DNA of 64,000 nucleotides from Tritrichomonas musculus (GCA_039105265.1 JAPFFF010000010.1:1364001-1428000); one strand, 5' to 3'; counted from the first letter of the stretch, positions 47,877 through 58,953 are shown. Translations and numbers: made by a program. Notes: generated by a model from the letters alone, not told the origin.

Positions 47877-48239
47877 CTATTTTTTTTTTGTTCCTTTGAG
47901 CATACCAAAGCCTTGAATGCTAATAGGTAGTTCATGACCAAAGAACATGTTGTACATGCGAAGTATGTCATTTGCAGGATAGCATTCTTTTTCGAGGCTG
48001 TTAAACCATTCATCATACCTCTTTCGTTGTTTCTCTCTTATTCGATGTGCATCATTTTCAAGCATGTGTACATAGTTTTCACTTAAAGAACATAATTTAG
48101 GTGCATCATCTTTAATATCTAGTTTAGATATTTTTTTGGACATGGTTCTATTAATTTTATATTCTAATGAATCAATACCACTTGGAGGTGTTTGTTTTTG
48201 TAAAATATTTTCTAAATTATCTTCTTCTTCATTCATCAT
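47877..48239 (-). CDS. Maverick B protein, 120 aa, unknown
   Basis: A 120-residue protein with acidic start (MMNEEEDNLENIL), helical middle (ENYVHMLENDAHRIREKQRKRYDEWF) and short hydrophobic segment (MYNMFFGHELPISIQGF). Not recognised, and no counterpart seen in A. It is divergent from the 506-residue gene, with about 200 bp between the starts. Confidence 0.5.
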   Translation of the reverse strand: MMNEEEDNLENILQKQTPPSGIDSLEYKINRTMSKKISKLDIKDDAPKLCSLSENYVHMLENDAHRIREKQRKRYDEWFNSLEKECYPANDILRMYNMFFGHELPISIQGFGMLKGTKKK

Positions 48240-48442
48240 TAATAAAAAAATAGTGATATTAATAAAAATATTTTTTTTTAAAATTTCAATATATTTTATA
48301 TTTTTTTTTATTCAATTTTTGAATTTTTATAGTGTATATAACTTTTTCAAAGAAAACTTTCCACCTTCAAGTTTTTGAAGTAGGAGATAATAGAGGTGAT
48401 ATAACATTATAAAAACCTCATTTTAATACTTGTTTGTACAAG

Positions 48443-49963
48443 ATGTCATTTAGTGAAGACTCAGATGCACCACGAACTGATTTCGATGTAGATGATCTGA
48501 TCCAAGATCTTGAAACCCAAAGTTCCCTTAATAATCTAGCATCATCAGTTAACTCAGGACCAATAGCACCACAAGCACCTCAAGTTCATAGAAGCTCCAC
48601 ACCACAGAGACCATCATGGTACTATAATTTGCCCGAAGAGGAGCAGAGACAATATGACAAATACATTCAGGACCAGGAAGCAAGACAACATGCAAAACCA
48701 TTGTCTGCATTAGCTCATCAGCAACAATCTAAAGAAGCATCTTCTACCAAAGAAGCATCTTTTTCCAGAGAAGCATCTCATAAAGTACCTTCTACCAAAG
48801 AAGCATCTTCTACCAAAGAAGCATCTTCTAAGGAAAGTCAACAAAAGAGGCTATCATTACAATTGCCAGTTCAGTTAACACCTCCAGTTCATAGAACACC
48901 TCCTGTAGTGAAGCTATCTTTGGTAGTACCAACTCATAAAGATACATCTAAAGATGCTAGTAAAGAAAGTCATGAAAAGAAGCTACTTCAACCAGCATTC
49001 ACATCATCAAAGAAGCTATTTAGCTCTCCAAAAGAAGAAACAAGAATTGTTCAAGATGACTATGAAGAAGTCAAAGAACCTCCTCTAGAGACAAATACCA
49101 AGTCAACTAGTACATCAAGTGACACTGATAGTGATAGTGATAGTGATGTTGAGCCAATTATACAGAAGGAGAAATACCAGCCACTGAAGCCTACACACCA
49201 AGATAAGTCATACAAGGCTGACCATGAAAGACGCTTTAATATTCAAGAGGAAATAGAGAAGACTCGTGAAGACAACACTATCGAAGATGATGGCTACAAA
49301 CAAGAACTCCATAACATACTTCATAGACTTGATGATTTAGAAGGTGCTTTGCCAGGTATCTCTACAACCTTTAATGACCTTGATGATAACATGAAAGAAC
49401 TTCGAACTGACATTGATAGGAACAATAAATATACACTGGAGCTCCTTAAAGCCAAAGTCACTCCTGACAAAGTTACTAAGTACATAAATAGAATCAGGGA
49501 TTCTAGAACAGCCATTAAAGACATCATGAATATGTTAGATGATTTAAACACAGGCTTTATATCAGAAAAAATACAAAGAGCTCTTTTGGCCCAACAAGAA
49601 CTTAATCTACTCAGGCATATCATAAATGTAGTACCAGGAAAGCTCGAAGATAAGTTTCTCAAATATGGCTGGAAACTATCGAATTGCCTCTTTCGATTGA
49701 ACATGGTTTTAGCACCAAATGAAAAAGAAGCACTTAGTAAAGCCTGCTCATTCAAAGATGAAAAAGGAAGTGACAAGAGCCCAAAGCAAGTATGCAACAA
49801 CATACATAATTTCCTTGAAGGTATAAAAACCAACAAGTGGCAACAAGAAGACGATAAAAAACAAGGAGATGAATTCACTTACAAGTTCCCTTATTTCAAC
49901 GAAAGGATTAAGAAGAAGGATAAGAATTACGAAGATGATGATGATAATGGTTACCCTCAATAA
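48443..49963 (+). CDS. Ser/Thr-rich coiled-coil protein upstream of polymerase
   Basis: A 506-residue protein from ATG 48443. The N-terminal 230 residues are low complexity, with tandem KEASSTKEAS repeats encoded by AAAGAAGCATCTTCTACC units. The middle (about 285-400) is a coiled coil (LHNILHRLDDLEGALP...). The C terminus is charged (KKKDKNYEDDDDN). It lies 84 bp before the polymerase gene. A replication partner such as a terminal-protein or scaffold role is conceivable from position only. No motif supports a specific function. Confidence 0.6.
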   Translation: MSFSEDSDAPRTDFDVDDLIQDLETQSSLNNLASSVNSGPIAPQAPQVHRSSTPQRPSWYYNLPEEEQRQYDKYIQDQEARQHAKPLSALAHQQQSKEASSTKEASFSREASHKVPSTKEASSTKEASSKESQQKRLSLQLPVQLTPPVHRTPPVVKLSLVVPTHKDTSKDASKESHEKKLLQPAFTSSKKLFSSPKEETRIVQDDYEEVKEPPLETNTKSTSTSSDTDSDSDSDVEPIIQKEKYQPLKPTHQDKSYKADHERRFNIQEEIEKTREDNTIEDDGYKQELHNILHRLDDLEGALPGISTTFNDLDDNMKELRTDIDRNNKYTLELLKAKVTPDKVTKYINRIRDSRTAIKDIMNMLDDLNTGFISEKIQRALLAQQELNLLRHIINVVPGKLEDKFLKYGWKLSNCLFRLNMVLAPNEKEALSKACSFKDEKGSDKSPKQVCNNIHNFLEGIKTNKWQQEDDKKQGDEFTYKFPYFNERIKKKDKNYEDDDDNGYPQ

Positions 49964-50047
49964 GAAAGGTAATAACTAAACAATTAATTTTTTAACTTTT
50001 TCTTTGTTTTTTTATTTTTATCATTTCACTTTTATTTTTAGTAAAAC

Positions 50048-51919
50048 ATGAACAAAGATAGTGAATTTGATTTTTTAGATGCTATTGGTGATGTATATGC
50101 AGACACTAAAACACAGTTTCGTCGTGAGTATAATCGACGTGTTAAGCAATATCAAAAGAAGGACCAATTTAAAGAAGAAATGAGGAAGCTCATGATTCCT
50201 GCAGGACAAGGTATTGGTTTTACAACTGATATCAATCAGGATGAATATAAGAGATATGCTTTTACGGAAGCACTACGTCAGATACATAAAATGAAACATG
50301 TTGGAAGACCTGTTATTAAAGCAATAGCTCTTGATGGAAAGTATAAGTACTTCACACTTAGTAATAAGCATAACTTCGAAAGCACATTAGGACATATAAC
50401 TAGAGAACTTGATTTAACTGAAGACCAGTCAGACACTAATCCATATATTAGCAACATGTTTATACCTGTTCGATATGAAGTACAATTTATCGACATGCTT
50501 AAAAGCAAAGATGGTGTTCATTTCACAGTCAAGATGCAAGACATGGATACAAAAGAAATATATGATGAAGAAGTAGAACTTGATGAAGACTATCGAAATA
50601 CACCAGAAGGTAGTTTTTTCCCATACATCAATCTATCACCTATAGACTTATCTACATACCAAATCTTTCTTGAGATAAGGAAAGAGAACTACAGAGATAA
50701 TTGTTTTGTATATGCTTGTATACAATCAGGTGTGTTCACTGATGATGAAATAGATGACCTTCGCTTTTTTGTTCAAACAAGAACCATACCCAATAACAAG
50801 ATAGAAGAAGTAGCTAAAAAGTTCAAGTGCAATTTTAGTATTATTAGAATTGTTGAACAACCTGATAAATACAAGTATGAAACAAGAATCAACACCAGAA
50901 AGAAAAAATGGTCTGTTGATTTTAAAAGAGAAGTTAACCTGATATTGTTCAAAGATCATTATATGCTCAACAGGAAAATACCTTGTACATTATTCTACCT
51001 TCAACACTATGAAGAACTTGATAGAACATTTGCAAATATGCCTTTTGAAAAAAGATGTATGATATATAAATTACATAGTAACAGAAAGACTGTCAAAGAA
51101 TATAATCATGAAGGAACCAAACCAATAACCTTTTTCCAAAAGATGTTTGAGTTACACCTATTTGAAGAAATTAAAGCATGTGAAATGGATATTATCAACA
51201 CAACGGAATATGAACAAGTTAATGACTATGTAAGTCTCGACTATAATGCAGAGCAATGCACAAGGTTGGTTAATGAAAAGCAATACATCGAAGGAAAGAT
51301 ACAAGACTTTGTCAAGGAGGTAGTTGAAGATGAAAACATAGATAAGTGCTATGTTAAGAAGTTGAAACCTATTAATGATCATTTCAACCTACCTCAATTT
51401 GGTGCAAGCGTTCTCTCTTGGAGTAAGCACTTAATGAACAGGGTGATGGCTACAGCTGAACAAGCAGGTATACCTATCTTTTATCAAGATACTGATAGCA
51501 TGCATGTGCTCGAAGAGGATGTACCAAGGATAGCTGACTTATTTCAGTTCAAGTATCATCAACCTCTTATTGGTAAAAATATGTGTCAGTTCCATAATGA
51601 CTTTGATGAGTTTGAAGGTAGTCAAGGGGAAATACACTCAAGGAAACTCATTGCACTTGGTAAAAAGAGCTACCTCGATATACTGGTTGATGAACAAGGA
51701 AATGAAGGATATCATATTAGACTCAAAGGAATTCCAAAACAAGTTATTCTCAACAAGTGCAAAAGGATGGATATCTCAGTTGAAGAGCTTTTTGAAAGAA
51801 TGCATGATGGAGAAAGTATGACATTTGATTTGTTGGATGGTTCGAACGCATTCAGGAAGTCAAAGATATTTCAGCAAACCAACCTCTCCCAATTCTCACG
51901 TACTCTTCAGTTTACTTAG
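50048..51919 (+). CDS. polB: Protein-primed DNA polymerase B with internal deletion
   Basis: A 623-residue protein. Residues about 1-410 correspond to the long N-terminal region of trichomonad Maverick pPolB, including an OTU-like segment (YRDNCFVYACIQSGVF). The end (about 430-623) holds the palm motif YQDTDSMHV (479-487) and the thumb. The 3'-5' exonuclease motifs and palm motifs A (DxxSLYP) and B are missing; the junction lies near ARLV-like NEKQYIEGKI at about residue 415-420, without a frameshift. Full family members exceed 1000 residues, so about 500 are gone. This copy cannot polymerise DNA, and replication would need another element. A TTTCACTTTT motif precedes the ATG. Confidence 0.85.
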   Translation: MNKDSEFDFLDAIGDVYADTKTQFRREYNRRVKQYQKKDQFKEEMRKLMIPAGQGIGFTTDINQDEYKRYAFTEALRQIHKMKHVGRPVIKAIALDGKYKYFTLSNKHNFESTLGHITRELDLTEDQSDTNPYISNMFIPVRYEVQFIDMLKSKDGVHFTVKMQDMDTKEIYDEEVELDEDYRNTPEGSFFPYINLSPIDLSTYQIFLEIRKENYRDNCFVYACIQSGVFTDDEIDDLRFFVQTRTIPNNKIEEVAKKFKCNFSIIRIVEQPDKYKYETRINTRKKKWSVDFKREVNLILFKDHYMLNRKIPCTLFYLQHYEELDRTFANMPFEKRCMIYKLHSNRKTVKEYNHEGTKPITFFQKMFELHLFEEIKACEMDIINTTEYEQVNDYVSLDYNAEQCTRLVNEKQYIEGKIQDFVKEVVEDENIDKCYVKKLKPINDHFNLPQFGASVLSWSKHLMNRVMATAEQAGIPIFYQDTDSMHVLEEDVPRIADLFQFKYHQPLIGKNMCQFHNDFDEFEGSQGEIHSRKLIALGKKSYLDILVDEQGNEGYHIRLKGIPKQVILNKCKRMDISVEELFERMHDGESMTFDLLDGSNAFRKSKIFQQTNLSQFSRTLQFT

Positions 51920-52652
51920 TTATAACATCATTGATATCAGTCGAGTTAGATGGTTTAATTTTGATAGTTATGAACAAAGGACTTTTTAACAATATCGGCT
52001 GGTATTGAAAATCTACTAAACTTAATTCTAAATATTTTAATGAATCTGTAAATGTTTTTATTTTTAAAGGCTTACCCTCAGTCTCGAAATCATATATAAG
52101 TGGTTTCTTATCTACAGTGAAGGTATTTATTGTACCAATAACTGAAGGTGTATATTGTTGTTCGCCTATATTCGAGTATATGGCATTACCTTGTAGTGAT
52201 ACTAGATACAACTTAGTATGATTTAATATTGGTATATCTTTTATTATATAGGTTGTATTAGCAGGTAACTCTAAAGGCAATGGAGTATTATAAAGACCAG
52301 TTACTAATGCAGCTCGATGAGTTAAAGACGTAATGGTAGTCTTAATTGTGGTTTTTATTTGGAATGTTCTTGTTTCTTGATTATACTCCCATTGAAACCA
52401 AGACATTAAATTTAATACCGATTGTAATTCTTTGATAGTATAAGAAAATTTAGGAGTTCGAAAATAGACTTGAATAGGACTTGAATCACTTGACATCTCA
52501 ATATAATCTTCATCATTGGTTAACAGAATATTACTCAAGGTGCTTAATGAAGATACATAATACTTGACATATTTACACTTCCAAGGTATATCTAAATTAA
52601 CTGATACCTTATTATATTCATCAGCATTTGTGCTTTGTACTGATACTAGCAT
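51912..52652 (-). CDS. Conserved Maverick B protein divergent from fibre gene
   Basis: A 246-residue, beta-rich protein related to 30908-31669 (HRAALVTGLYN; YLVSLQGNAIYSNIG; VDFQYQPILLKSPLFITIK). Its 3' end overlaps the polymerase 3' end by 8 bp, and its ATG is 15 bp from that of the fibre-like gene. The pairing is conserved in A, suggesting a shared structural role, perhaps at the capsid vertex. No catalytic residues are seen. Confidence 0.6.
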   Translation of the reverse strand: MLVSVQSTNADEYNKVSVNLDIPWKCKYVKYYVSSLSTLSNILLTNDEDYIEMSSDSSPIQVYFRTPKFSYTIKELQSVLNLMSWFQWEYNQETRTFQIKTTIKTTITSLTHRAALVTGLYNTPLPLELPANTTYIIKDIPILNHTKLYLVSLQGNAIYSNIGEQQYTPSVIGTINTFTVDKKPLIYDFETEGKPLKIKTFTDSLKYLELSLVDFQYQPILLKSPLFITIKIKPSNSTDINDVITK

Positions 52653-52667
52653 TTTATTATTCCTAAA
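52653..52667. promoter_or_regulatory. 15-bp divergent start-codon spacer of Maverick B
   Basis: TTTATTATTCCTAAA separates the ATG codons of the 246 aa (minus) and fibre-like (plus) genes. It has the same length and a similar sequence to 30893-30907 in Maverick A, despite strong divergence of the two elements. Candidate minimal bidirectional initiator. Confidence 0.5.
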
Positions 52668-55600
52668 ATGTCAATTAAACTTTATTCTTTGTTAGCAGGA
52701 GAAGCAGAGAAGCTAAAAGACAAAAATATAGAGATAGGTGTTAATGATGAAAACAACATAGATATCATAAGAAATGGAGACCCAGATGATTATCCAACAT
52801 TTAGCTGTTTATATAATAAAGCAGAAATAGATAAAAAGATAGTTGGTGATTATTTAGATAAGCAAGGAGGATTAGATGGATTTTGTAACCTTAATATTAT
52901 GGCAGGACAAGGTATTACTACATGGAACCCTGATGGTACATTTAAAGAGAAGAACTATGCAGCATCATTAAAGAAGCTATATGAACGTATTTCAACAAGT
53001 ACTACGAATTTACAGACATACTTGAATAAAATGAAGATGGATATAATTGATGTTATGGGTGCATCAGTAGTAGCACCTAATGCAAAATTAACTATTTTCG
53101 TTAATGAAGTTAAAGAGCAAACTCTTGATGTTAGTACATACAACAAATTAGTAGCAGCATTAAATAATAATTATAATGGTTTGAAAAATGTTGTTGACTA
53201 TATATTTGATACTATAGATAAAATAGATGGGTTTAATGTGGAAGAATTTCTAGGTACTGAACTCATTGATACATCATATACAGACATAGCAACAATTATC
53301 AAAAGAATCGGAGATGGATATTTTGAACAAGACCAAGTGCCAATAAAGACATATAAGCAATTTACTAAACAATTCGAAAAGTTAGCATTATGTTTAATTG
53401 AAATCTTAATTGTTGAGAAAAAACTAAACCTATCATGCTGGAAAGAAGAAACAAAAATAATACATCATCCTGGGGAACTAGATGAAACGAGTACAGGTCC
53501 TTGGGATGAAACCGTAATAACATATAAGCTTGAAGATAAGCATGTAGATACATTCACAGACTTAATAACACAGTTAAATACAAGCAATGATAATCTTAAG
53601 AAATGGTTGACAAAATTAGAAAGTACTAAAACAACAGGTATCGATTTTACCCAATTAGATAATCTCTCGGTCATAGAAGAAAAAACAGATGAGGAAACAA
53701 AAACAACATCTTATGAAGTTAAACAAAAGCCTCCAACAAGCTTAAATAATATTATCTCTAATATCAGTCTAAATAATAATAACATATCTAAATGGATTAA
53801 CAAAACAGCAATAGATTTTTCAGCAATAGAACCTATTAAAGTTGTTGAAAAAGAAGCAAACACAACTACGAATGAAACCATATATGATATTAAACCTAAG
53901 AAGATAAACACTTTTAAAGAATTTGTTGAGCAAACTAATACTACAAATGACAATATCAATGAATTATTAAATCAACTCAATAGTGATACTATCATATACA
54001 CTGACCTATTAGAAGCATTTGGTACAACACCATATATATGCCTAATTAATGAGACAACTAATGAACCAGAAATAAGACCTGTTAAAATAGAGATAGTAGA
54101 GGAATCACCAGACCCCACACCCGAACCAGAGCCTACACCAGGACCAGAACCTAATCCACCACCTGCTGCTGACCAAATTCAAATTATTGGAGATGGCAGT
54201 GACACCTTCTATTTTCCATCTGGTGATGAATTGTCTGAGGCATTTGAAAAAATAAAGAGTACTATAAAGTCACGTATCAAACCTAAGGAACCAGTACATG
54301 TAACCGTGAAAAAAATAATAACATTAGGTAAACAAACATCAGCAATACTACAAAAACTGCTCGTAAATATTATTGGAACGATGGTTGTAATAAATGTTGC
54401 ACCTTTTATTTTATCTTATCAGGTAATAGATTATGCGTTAACTAATACATTAAAGGTTATATATAATGTCATCTACTTTTTATGGAATAGTGAAATACCA
54501 TATTTATTATTTAAGGGGTATAATGGTACAAAAGAGGTTATTGTTAAGATAATAAACTATGAAAAGAATAAAGGTGATTATATTGGTAAGATAGACCATA
54601 ATATTGATGAACTTGTTGACCAATTTAGTGAACTATTACCATCGAACGAAACAGTTGATGCATTATTGAGCAAAGGATATGAAATATATGAAGTAGCATA
54701 TACCTCTTTTCCAATACTTTGGTCTAATGTATGGAGTAAGATGAAAACTATATTTACTACAATATGGCAAGGAGTTAAAAAGTTTGGTATAAATACCTTT
54801 TTATTCTTTACAGGTGAGGATAGTGATGGAAAAGGAACATTTTGGGAAAATTGTCCTCATATGGTGAGGATTACAATAATAGCTTTCATCATGGGTGCAG
54901 CCTTGGTTACTATTGGAGTTCTTGCAGTTGAGTATGTTATTTTCCCGATTTTTAGTCTATTCTTTGATGGATTAGATTGGATATATAATAAGGTAGTTGG
55001 AAATGGTGCACAGTTATTAGAGAATGATGAAATTGTTGACCCTGATGGAAATATAATAGTGATTGAACCTGATGATGAGTTATTAGAAACATTTAGAAAA
55101 CAAATTAATTCAGCATTAGTTGATTATAAAGTAATAAATGGAAAGATAAGCACAACGCCCACTACTCCCACAACAGACCCTAATTTTGTTTTAGAAACAG
55201 GTATACCTGAATTTGTTATTACTAATAAGGATGTATACTCTTTATCTAATACTATTAATGATGTTGCATACAACCTATTAGGCATCTTTGTACCAGATTT
55301 ACAAAAACAAGCCTTTTTAAATTCTAATAAGCCTATCTTCAAGATAGTATTAAGAAAGAATGTAATATATGATGAGAGAGGTAGGTACATAAAAGAGTTC
55401 TATATAACATCCAGAAATGGTAAAATAGTTTGTCCAGTTATAACCTACGATAAAGAGAATGATTATTGTACCATCAATGATAACTCATTAACAGATGATA
55501 GGTATTATATAGCATTCGATAAAAGCCTACCTTTTCACCCTTATACTTTATATCTAAATGGAGAACTAAGTATTATGAATGAATATGAACCGACTGCATT

Positions 55601-58448
55601 AAAAACAGATAAGGCAATAAAATGTTCTATCATTGAAGCTGAAAATGCATTAAAACTCCATAAAAGCGATGTTCACTACTTTTATAAACCATCTATCATC
55701 ACAGAAGAAACAATAGGAGAGGACGAATATTATAAGATGGTATATGAAGTACCTGATAACTATGAAATACCTGATAAATTAAACTTTGTCTTCAAGGAAC
55801 ATTGTTTTGGCAATACATGGAACCTACAATGGAATACTGATAAAAGTCTTGAGAATAAGGGATATTGGTCAGGAAATAATGCGAAAGGTCATCTTAATGG
55901 GAAAGTCATTAATAAATGGAATATTCGACCTACTAAGAAAGCCAATAGTTGTTATGGTTGTTGGATAACAGTCAAACAAACAGACATACATGAAGCAATA
56001 ATTACTAATGAAGGAAATGGTTTAATGCATTCACTATTAAAGAACTACAAAAATGAATTTAAACTAGAAATGAAAGATGGAACTATTAAAGATGGTAGTG
56101 AATGGAATATGACATGTGCATATGAGAACCACCTAACTGATGGCTTATCAAACTCATTACATCCTGGTTATTATGGCACTGTTCTTCTATACATATCAAT
56201 GGATAATACTGAAGGAATTAGAACTGATTTGGTTGAAAAGATATATTTAGATAATTATGTAGGTGAGTCTTCTACAGCAACAAGGTTATCATTCAAACCT
56301 GATGGGTTCCATGCACAAAAGAATGGAAAGGTATTTGTTGATGTTATACCTGTTCTTGATACTATTGAGACAATTAGCTATGATTGGGGCTTTTGCTTAG
56401 ATGTTGGTGAAACCAGAGACATAAAATTATATTTGAGGAAGGATTATACAGACCCTATTGATGAGATTAATTGGGATTCATCAACTAATGCATTTAAGTA
56501 CATAATAGACCAGCAGTTTTATGAAATAACACCAAATCCTAATGCAGCTACTACCTTATACACAGACTACAATATTACTAGTTCAAAGATTATAACAGCT
56601 GATAATATTACTACCATGAGGAGTGATTTAAATGTATTAACCAATAATTTTGATGTAGTTAGTTATGATGTTAAGGACATAACCTCGAAAGTAAATGTGT
56701 TAAATGCAGAAATGGGAGAGACTAAAAGAATTACTAAACATTTACAAGAAGACATAGACCAGGTTAGAATAGTATCTAATGTAGCATTAGCATTTGGAGT
56801 TATAGGAACTGCAGGTAGTATAGCTAATGTTGGTTTTACATTGTTTCGAACAGGGTTCACATTTACAAAGGCTGGTATAGATGCTACTATTGAAGGTGTA
56901 TCACAAGGTGAACAAGCTTTGTATCATCTAGGTGATGGAAGCAACCTACCTCCATTAAAAATAGGAAGGTCAACTACAACTGATTTAACACCTATTATTG
57001 ATTGGTGTGATGCAGAAAAGGTAGTTGTTGAATATACTGATGAAACTGAAGACATTTCAAAGACGATAACAACATATCGAGATGCTATTGATTTGTGTAA
57101 CCATTTCAGGGAATCATTAAAACCTGCATTTAGGCTATTAGCTGATAAAATAAATGAGGTTAATGAGGAAGTAGAAAATAATAACTATGTTGATAAGAAT
57201 GATTTAGTAAGAGATGATACTATTGATATAGTAGGTAGTATTGTTAATAAGGAAGTACACCTTGAAGCTGAAGATGTTATTACAGATGGTACTATTAAGG
57301 CAAGGCTAATGGTTATGAAGGTTAGTGAGTTTAATGACATCGACTATGAGGAGTGTATAATAACTATTACTATTTCAGGTGGTACTATTAGTCAATATGA
57401 GGGCAGTGATTACTTCCCAACATGCACCTTAAATGGCAAGACAATAGTTATAGCCAACCCACAGTAAGTAAGAGTTACTGGTATAGCCATTAAAGAAAAT
57501 AGTGCTGTTAGGAGAATGTCATTTGAGGTTAAGGATATAGCATATACATGTGATATAGATGCATTTAACAACAAGGTAGACTCACTTGAAAAGATATCCC
57601 ACGGCAATAATGAATCAATAGCTACTATTATGAATGAATACCCCACAGTTGATGAGGTTAATGATGTACTAAAGGAGTATGCATTAAAGAAAGACATTAG
57701 CAAATTTAGAGAGAAAAATGATTTGATATACAAAGAATCTATTGAAGTGCCATTTGAAAATATACAAGATAGTTCAGGAACGTGGGAAGTCAAAATAAAA
57801 TTGAATAGTGGAACTCGTCTTGTTGGGACATTTACTGATGACTCTGAAATGGTTCATAATTTTGATATTCTATTTGTTCATGATGATAATACTGTTATTA
57901 ATGAAGAAATATATTGGGTAGAGGAGATAGATGGAATATCCTATGAATGTGGCTATGAACCAAGGGATGATGGTTATTGGTGCTTTAATGTTGAAGGCTT
58001 CAATACCAAATTATTATTAGCCGAAAAAATATTGAAACAGGATGAAATAGCTTTAAAGAGTGATATTACATCATTATTGGATGACTTATATTGGAGAATA
58101 TTTTATTCAGGATTTCACAAATCATATTATGAGGATATCCCAGAATTATGCTCGTATTCTTACGATACTAGCTCTAAAAAATTAATTGTATATGTCGAAT
58201 ATAATAGTTTATATATGGAAATGTTATTTATATTTTACGATTCAAATGACAAGAAACATTATGTTAGAGTTAATTATAGTGAAGGATTTGCAGTACTAGA
58301 TGAAATATATGGTGAAGATAAACTTAGAGAATCCAATAGAAAAAGAGATTTTGAATATGATTTTTATCCTATCGATTTTCAATTAAAGGACTCTGGAAAT
58401 ATACCATTTACTGAATACTATCTAAAGCAAGTCAAAGCCACACCATAA
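52668..58448 (+). pseudogene. Giant fibre-like protein of Maverick B with in-frame TAA
   Basis: From ATG 52668, 1599 codons are followed by TAA at 57465-57467. The same phase then stays open to 58448, and the homology to the A protein crosses the stop without a break (IVIANPQ before, VTGIAIKEN after). Features: three degenerate repeats of about 70 residues (about 290-450, with LNTSNDNLKKWL-like helices), a PEPTPEPEP linker near 485-500, two hydrophobic segments (about 560-610 and 730-770), and one copy of the module ending QQFYEITPNPNAATTLYTD near 1290. A shorter and rearranged relative of the Maverick A giant gene. Probably a surface or attachment protein by analogy. The nonsense codon removes the last about 325 residues unless read through. 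Confidence 0.72.
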
Positions 58449-58690
58449 AAGAGGCTTCACGGGGCAGGTACCTGTGCCGTTTCATAGATGGGCGGTAGGG
58501 GTGGGGTACCTGTGCCGTTTCATAAATGGTGAGCTTTGAGGTGGGTGGGTGGGATAACATGAAAAGAAGAAGAAGAAATTTTTTTTTTAATTTTTTTTTT
58601 ATTTTTTATTTTTTATTTTTTTTTTTTTTAACTAGTTCGTGTTGACGCGTGGGCCCCAGGCTCCGCGGAAACCGACTAGTATATACTACT
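58449..58690. repeat. Right subterminal and terminal repeats of Maverick B
   Basis: Two copies of the GGTACCTGTGCCGTTTCAT motif (about 58466 and 58505), a GGTGGGTGGGTGGG tract, and a T-rich tract. The 61-bp terminal repeat at 58630-58690 is identical in complement to the left end. The fibre gene ends only about 180 bp from the terminal repeat. Confidence 0.88.
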
Positions 58691-58801
58691 ATTTTTACCG
58701 GTGGTTATTTTAAACGTATTTACCGGTATATACTTAATACTCCAAAAAAAATACCAGTATTTACTGTTTACCAGTAGCATTCCGGTAAACGGTAAAAACT
58801 G

Positions 58802-58953
58802 ATCTCGGTAGCCATCCATGTGTTTAACTTTATTTTAGATGGAAATTATTTTACTTAAAGGTTTTTACATAAACTATTCAAAAACAAATAAAACTTTTTG
58901 ACAACTGTCAAAATTTTTTTTTATAGCTAAATTTCCCCCTGTTTTAAACAATA
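58802..58953. other. Short spacer before large inverted repeat
   Basis: AT-rich, with no gene or motif of note. It separates the split hAT-like element from the 926-bp inverted repeat. Confidence 0.4.

Larger units (their letters stand above)
36844..58690 (+). mobile_element. Maverick/Polinton B, 21.8 kb with complete ends
   Basis: Perfect 61-bp terminal inverted repeats (starting AGTAGTATATACTAGTCGG) flank the element, with ATTTT at 36839-36843 and 58691-58695 as a 5-bp target duplication. Gene content is the full Polinton set: integrase, protein-primed polymerase B, Ulp1-like protease, A32-like ATPase, capsid proteins, plus HNH nuclease, bZIP-like and fibre-like proteins. Genes are packed with 10-40 bp gaps, and ATGs are nearly all preceded by TAA or AAA. 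Lesions in capsid, polymerase and fibre genes suggest a recently inactivated copy. CG dinucleotides are rare, unlike Maverick A. Confidence 0.95.
36472..58801. mobile_element. ACCGG-rich hAT-like MITE split by Maverick B
   Basis: The outer edges align as imperfect inverted repeats: left CAGTACACTTACCGATTTAC (36472) and, as complement of the right edge, CAGTTTTTACCGTTTACCGG (ending 58801). Both continue with AATG.TAC.GG. Removing Maverick B leaves about 480 bp without coding capacity and with many TACCGG motifs. CAGT termini recall hAT elements, but no 8-bp duplication is obvious at these edges, so boundaries and class are tentative. Confidence 0.4.

Noticed and set aside
47583-47916. Open frames MLLTK.. 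and MSSILVSS.. across the 15-bp array
   Set aside because: Simple translation of the tandem repeat in phases without stops; no support as genes.
49321-49878. 185-codon minus-strand frame opposite the 506 aa gene
   Set aside because: Leu/Ser-rich antisense translation of a coiled-coil coding region; typical shadow.
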